Positions 61,500 to 64,000 of a stretch of DNA of 64,000 nucleotides are shown one piece after another. Below the pieces are notes generated by a model, which saw only the letters and a list, made by a program, of their open reading frames with translations, made no database searches and had not been told where the DNA came from. Both the position numbers and the translations under genes were made by a program. Origin of the DNA: Candidatus Poribacteria bacterium (GTDB taxonomy: Bacteria; Poribacteria; WGA-4E; WGA-3G); contig JAAXHO010000164.1 of NCBI GenBank assembly GCA_012270795.1, forward strand, positions 1 to 64,000, written 5' to 3'. The stretch's first letter is position 1. Each line of letters opens with the position of its first letter.

Positions 61500-61990
61500 G
61501 ACAACAGTTTTGCTTCTTGCAAGACAGATGCTAAATTCTGTTTAGCATTACATCTATTCTTACTGATAAGATTTGGCTTACCACCGAAGTTGATTTTCTC
61601 GCGTCTCAGTTTTCTGAATTGTGACTTGTGATTTCCTGAACCATGGAATAGAATTGGAACACATATAATTTCGGAATCTTTCGGTAATAAATTATGGACA
61701 AATTTTGCACTATTCCGCAATTGGTCACCAACATCGCTTGCACTGAAAGTACCGCTTTTGAGTTCAATTAAAGCTACAACAAGGGAGTTTTGAGTTGGGC
61801 TAATGTAGCATAGAATCCTGTCACAATGTTTACCAGTTTCTCCATGTGCTTCAAATGCAAGATCAACATCCACTACAACTCGTTCTCTTGGCACATTATC
61901 CATATCAACCTGGCAATTCTTACCACTGCACGAATTTGTGATATTTTCTTCACCCACTCGACTAATAATCTCTTTGAGAATGTCATCCAT
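61496..61990 (-). CDS. PD-(D/E)XK-like nuclease partner of the ATPase
   Basis: 164 residues from ATG 61990, which overlaps the end of the ATPase gene by 8 bp (ATGGATGA). The track's longer start runs back through the ATPase in another frame. Asp57 in HCDRIL and Glu76-x-Lys78 in ALIELKSG fit a PD-(D/E)XK site, with hydrophobic strands between. A cluster of Cys lies in NSCSGKNCQ. Basic C-terminal part (KSQFRKLRREKINF). Likely the effector of a two-gene system with the ATPase. The family is not one I recognise by name. Confidence 0.75.
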   Translation of the reverse strand: MDDILKEIISRVGEENITNSCSGKNCQVDMDNVPRERVVVDVDLAFEAHGETGKHCDRILCYISPTQNSLVVALIELKSGTFSASDVGDQLRNSAKFVHNLLPKDSEIICVPILFHGSGNHKSQFRKLRREKINFGGKPNLISKNRCNAKQNLASVLQEAKLLS

Positions 61991-63437
61991 CTTCACTCTC
62001 AGCTTTTTCATTAAGGAACTGCCGTTCAAAGTCAACAAAAGAATTATAGAGATTATCAGCAACGTCTTCGTAGTCTCTCGGTTCGATCCCCTCAATGCGA
62101 TCAAACGGGATTTCTTCGACGGGTTTATCAGTGTGAAACCACCAAGCACCTACCTCTTCTTTTAATAACCAATGTGGTAATTCTGATGTTTCTGTATCAT
62201 GTTTTTTCAATTCACCCTCTCTTATTAGGTTTCCTATTTGTTGTAGAAGCCAGTCGCTATGGGTTGTTATAATCACGCGTACCCCTGCCCGAACTAAACG
62301 GGCGAGGGTAATGGCTATTTGGGTTTGTGCTCTTGGGTGTAGGTGAGATTCGGGCTCTTCAATGATGAGTGTATCCCCATAAAAAACAACACTGCGTAAT
62401 AACAACACTAAAGGTGTGAGTTCAGAAATCATTGAGGAGGTTTGACTTATCCGTAGAGACTTTTCAGACTTCAGAGGGCGATAACGGAATTGTATATCTC
62501 CAACTTCAGCAGGTTGAGAGGCCTCTATCTCACCTTGCAACACTTTGTTTTCAAGTGTTTTAGATACCTCAACTATTTCACTTGGATATATTTCACGTTC
62601 CTCGTAATTATTAATGAATTTAAGAAAATCAGCTATCATTCCCGAGAACGTAGAATCTTTAGTGAAGTGCTCCGATCCACCATGAGTGGCGAGATCTATA
62701 AGTGAACTGGTAATTATCCCGCGGGTTTCCATGAGACCACTTCGGGCAGCAGGTAGATAATAAGATGTTGCTGACTTTTGCATAAGAAAACGCAAAGGAA
62801 TTCCCTTATCTTTAACGTTAAGTGCCCTTTGGAATATATCTCTATCTTCGGTCCCAAAAACTATATCCTTGTAAATATATTTGTCTATATTGATCTCGGT
62901 TCCAGAGTCATAGAAACATAAAGACCATAGAGTTTGATTTTCCTCTTGGACTTCAAAAGAAATCTTCATTACCTCATCCCGATCTTTAGTGAACCTTACC
63001 ATCTCTGAAATAGACTCGTAACCAAAGTGCCTTTTGAGTTCAGATTCAAGCATTTCAGAATGTGCGGAGCCACACTTCAATCTGTCCTGCACCCACTTAG
63101 GTAAATCTGAAAACTTGAAAGGTTGTCCAGTATCTGCTAACTTTTTTTGTGTTTCTTGCGTTTCTTGTAACACGATTTGATTTGAAAGGTCAGCGGGTTG
63201 CGAATGATAAATAGGATTAAATTGGGAAGTATTATAATACAACCATGGAAGACGTGGGATACCTTCAAATGCACGCTGTAATGCATAAATAAGCGCAGCA
63301 AGATAGGTTTTACCTGTATTGCTTTCACCGACAAATATGGTGAGAGGACGGAGATCTATCTCTGCCTTCTCAATAGGACCAAAATTCTCTACAGCAATGT
63401 TTATTTTATGTGGTTGCGTGTCTTTGCTTTCACTCAT
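61983..63437 (-). CDS. AAA/SMC-like ATPase (AAA15/OLD-type)
   Basis: 484 residues. ENFGPIEKAEIDLRPLTIFVGESNTGKT (split: Walker A GESNTGKT at 37-44), an ABC-type signature SSMISEL, Walker B LIIEEPESHLHP and the H-loop TTHSDWL. The middle segment is helical. No TOPRIM is fused, unlike OLD. The C-terminus overlaps the nuclease-like gene by 8 bp. Such ATPase plus nuclease pairs are typical of phage-defence or DNA-damage-sensing systems; that role is inferred. Confidence 0.88.
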   Translation of the reverse strand: MSESKDTQPHKINIAVENFGPIEKAEIDLRPLTIFVGESNTGKTYLAALIYALQRAFEGIPRLPWLYYNTSQFNPIYHSQPADLSNQIVLQETQETQKKLADTGQPFKFSDLPKWVQDRLKCGSAHSEMLESELKRHFGYESISEMVRFTKDRDEVMKISFEVQEENQTLWSLCFYDSGTEINIDKYIYKDIVFGTEDRDIFQRALNVKDKGIPLRFLMQKSATSYYLPAARSGLMETRGIITSSLIDLATHGGSEHFTKDSTFSGMIADFLKFINNYEEREIYPSEIVEVSKTLENKVLQGEIEASQPAEVGDIQFRYRPLKSEKSLRISQTSSMISELTPLVLLLRSVVFYGDTLIIEEPESHLHPRAQTQIAITLARLVRAGVRVIITTHSDWLLQQIGNLIREGELKKHDTETSELPHWLLKEEVGAWWFHTDKPVEEIPFDRIEGIEPRDYEDVADNLYNSFVDFERQFLNEKAESEDG

Positions 63438-63490
63438 AGGTTTTTACTCCTAATAGAAAACAGATAATTTTAAAATCAGCAACGTATCTG

Positions 63491-63805
63491 TTATGTTGAA
63501 ACATCATCAGAGAGTTCTCTTAAAAAAGAGAATGTGTAAATCCCGGTTCTATGTCCATCACTCCATTGTAACTTTATTGCATACCGTCCAATAGGTTGAA
63601 TGCCAACTAAATGCAATTCTTCCCAATATTCATCCGAAGGTAATAAACGTAAAGGATCATGAGTCTGTTTTTCCGCATCACAACGCGCGCAGGGGCATTT
63701 TTCACGAAGTATACGATATGGAATTTCACTTTGGAAACCATCTTTCCATTGTATCGAAAGACTATGAGGTAAACGCTTGATTTCAGTCGGTTGGAATTCC
63801 TGCAT
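63491..63805 (-). CDS. DUF971 domain protein
   Basis: 104 residues. PTEIKRLPHSLSIQWKDGF at the start, a short Cys-containing segment CPCARCDAEKQ, and GRYAIKLQWSDGHRTGIYTF at the end match DUF971 (the domain also found at the N-terminus of gamma-butyrobetaine hydroxylases). The CxCxRC Cys cluster could bind iron or zinc. Function unsettled. Confidence 0.88.
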   Translation of the reverse strand: MQEFQPTEIKRLPHSLSIQWKDGFQSEIPYRILREKCPCARCDAEKQTHDPLRLLPSDEYWEELHLVGIQPIGRYAIKLQWSDGHRTGIYTFSFLRELSDDVST

Positions 63806-63869
63806 TGTTGGGTTTTCCTTGTCTCATCGACAATTACGGTTATAGGTAGTCCGTGTTAGAATTATACGC

Positions 63870-64000
63870 TTATCCGTTTGCATAGATAAGTCGTTTTCTA
63901 TTTTGGCATGGTAGTTCAATCGTTTTTCCTGTTAGACCGCTTTCTATGGTTGCAAACCCGATTTCGTTTACAGCAGTATAATCATCACGTGAACAATCTG
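63870..64000 (-). CDS. C-terminal end of a gene running off the window, possibly Gfo/Idh/MocA
   Basis: A minus-strand frame enters at 64000 and stops at TAA 63870-63872. It reads DCSRDDYTAVNEIGFATIES, then GLTGKTIELPCQN and RKRLIYANG. The ending resembles Gfo/Idh/MocA dehydrogenases. Only 42 residues are seen, so this is tentative. Confidence 0.5.
   Translation of the reverse strand, partial: DCSRDDYTAVNEIGFATIESGLTGKTIELPCQNRKRLIYANG

Noticed and set aside
61991-62149. N-terminal extension of the nuclease ORF (MLGGFTLINPS...)
   Set aside because: It lies wholly within the ATPase gene in another frame; the coupled ATG at 61990 is the better start.

Overview
The window looks like a chromosomal segment of an uncultivated Gram-negative-type bacterium. 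Outer-membrane barrels, lipoproteins, a heptosyltransferase-like GT9 enzyme and a PorV-like protein indicate a diderm envelope. The repertoire (three sulfatases, three phytanoyl-CoA dioxygenases, several Gfo/Idh/MocA dehydrogenases and TIM-barrel sugar isomerases, RraA-like and enolase-superfamily enzymes, a DUF4159 protein, and many short palindromic repeats) most resembles Candidatus Poribacteria or a relative. This assignment is inference from gene families; no marker gene was compared. UGA is an ordinary stop codon elsewhere in the window.

Layout. 1-4940: a tiny membrane protein, endonuclease V, an unknown gene coupled to a sulfatase, and an AlaC-like aminotransferase. 4952-8535 (minus): SAM-cycle operon metK-ahcY-small membrane protein-PfkB kinase (probably adenosine kinase). 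8875-11457: ribosomal protein S1 with long acidic tails. 11703-13365: aroK-aroB. 13401-16798: a tight four-gene operon of membrane proteins of unknown role. 16873-18380: a TPR protein coupled to a nuclease-like domain. 18589-23518: sugar isomerase, tandem sulfatases (the second with a frameshift in its Tat signal) and a PhyH dioxygenase. 23536-29438 (minus): queG, pheA, a short gene with an in-frame UGA followed at once by a SECIS-like hairpin, and a UPF0182 membrane protein. 29691-31014: a decayed IS200/IS605 tnpB element. 31087-41439: envelope genes (protease-propeller-barrel fusion, CsgG-like and TPR lipoproteins, DUF4159 protein, GT9) plus an oxidoreductase and an isomerase. 42041-54160: PhyH, PorV-like protein, MFS transporter, a UvrD-type helicase with an inserted GIY-YIG nuclease domain, a frameshifted TPR gene, SDR, YedK, an E1-alpha subunit, an MNT-HepT fusion and a DUF6785-like transporter. 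54161-55174: repeat-rich non-coding DNA. 55175-61499: an apparent catabolic cluster. 61496-63437 (minus): an SMC-like ATPase with an overlapping PD-(D/E)XK-like nuclease, a defence-type pair. The end carries a DUF971 protein and the 3' end of one more gene.

The strongest new observation is a candidate selenoprotein of the DUF5069 type at 25887-26132 (minus). UGA replaces the Cys usually found in that family, a perfect Shine-Dalgarno precedes the start, and a 7-bp stem with a UGGA loop begins 12 nt after the UGA. Next are the helicase/GIY-YIG fusion, the ATPase-nuclease pair, and the four-gene membrane operon. Several families of MITE-like palindromic elements occupy the gaps between genes.
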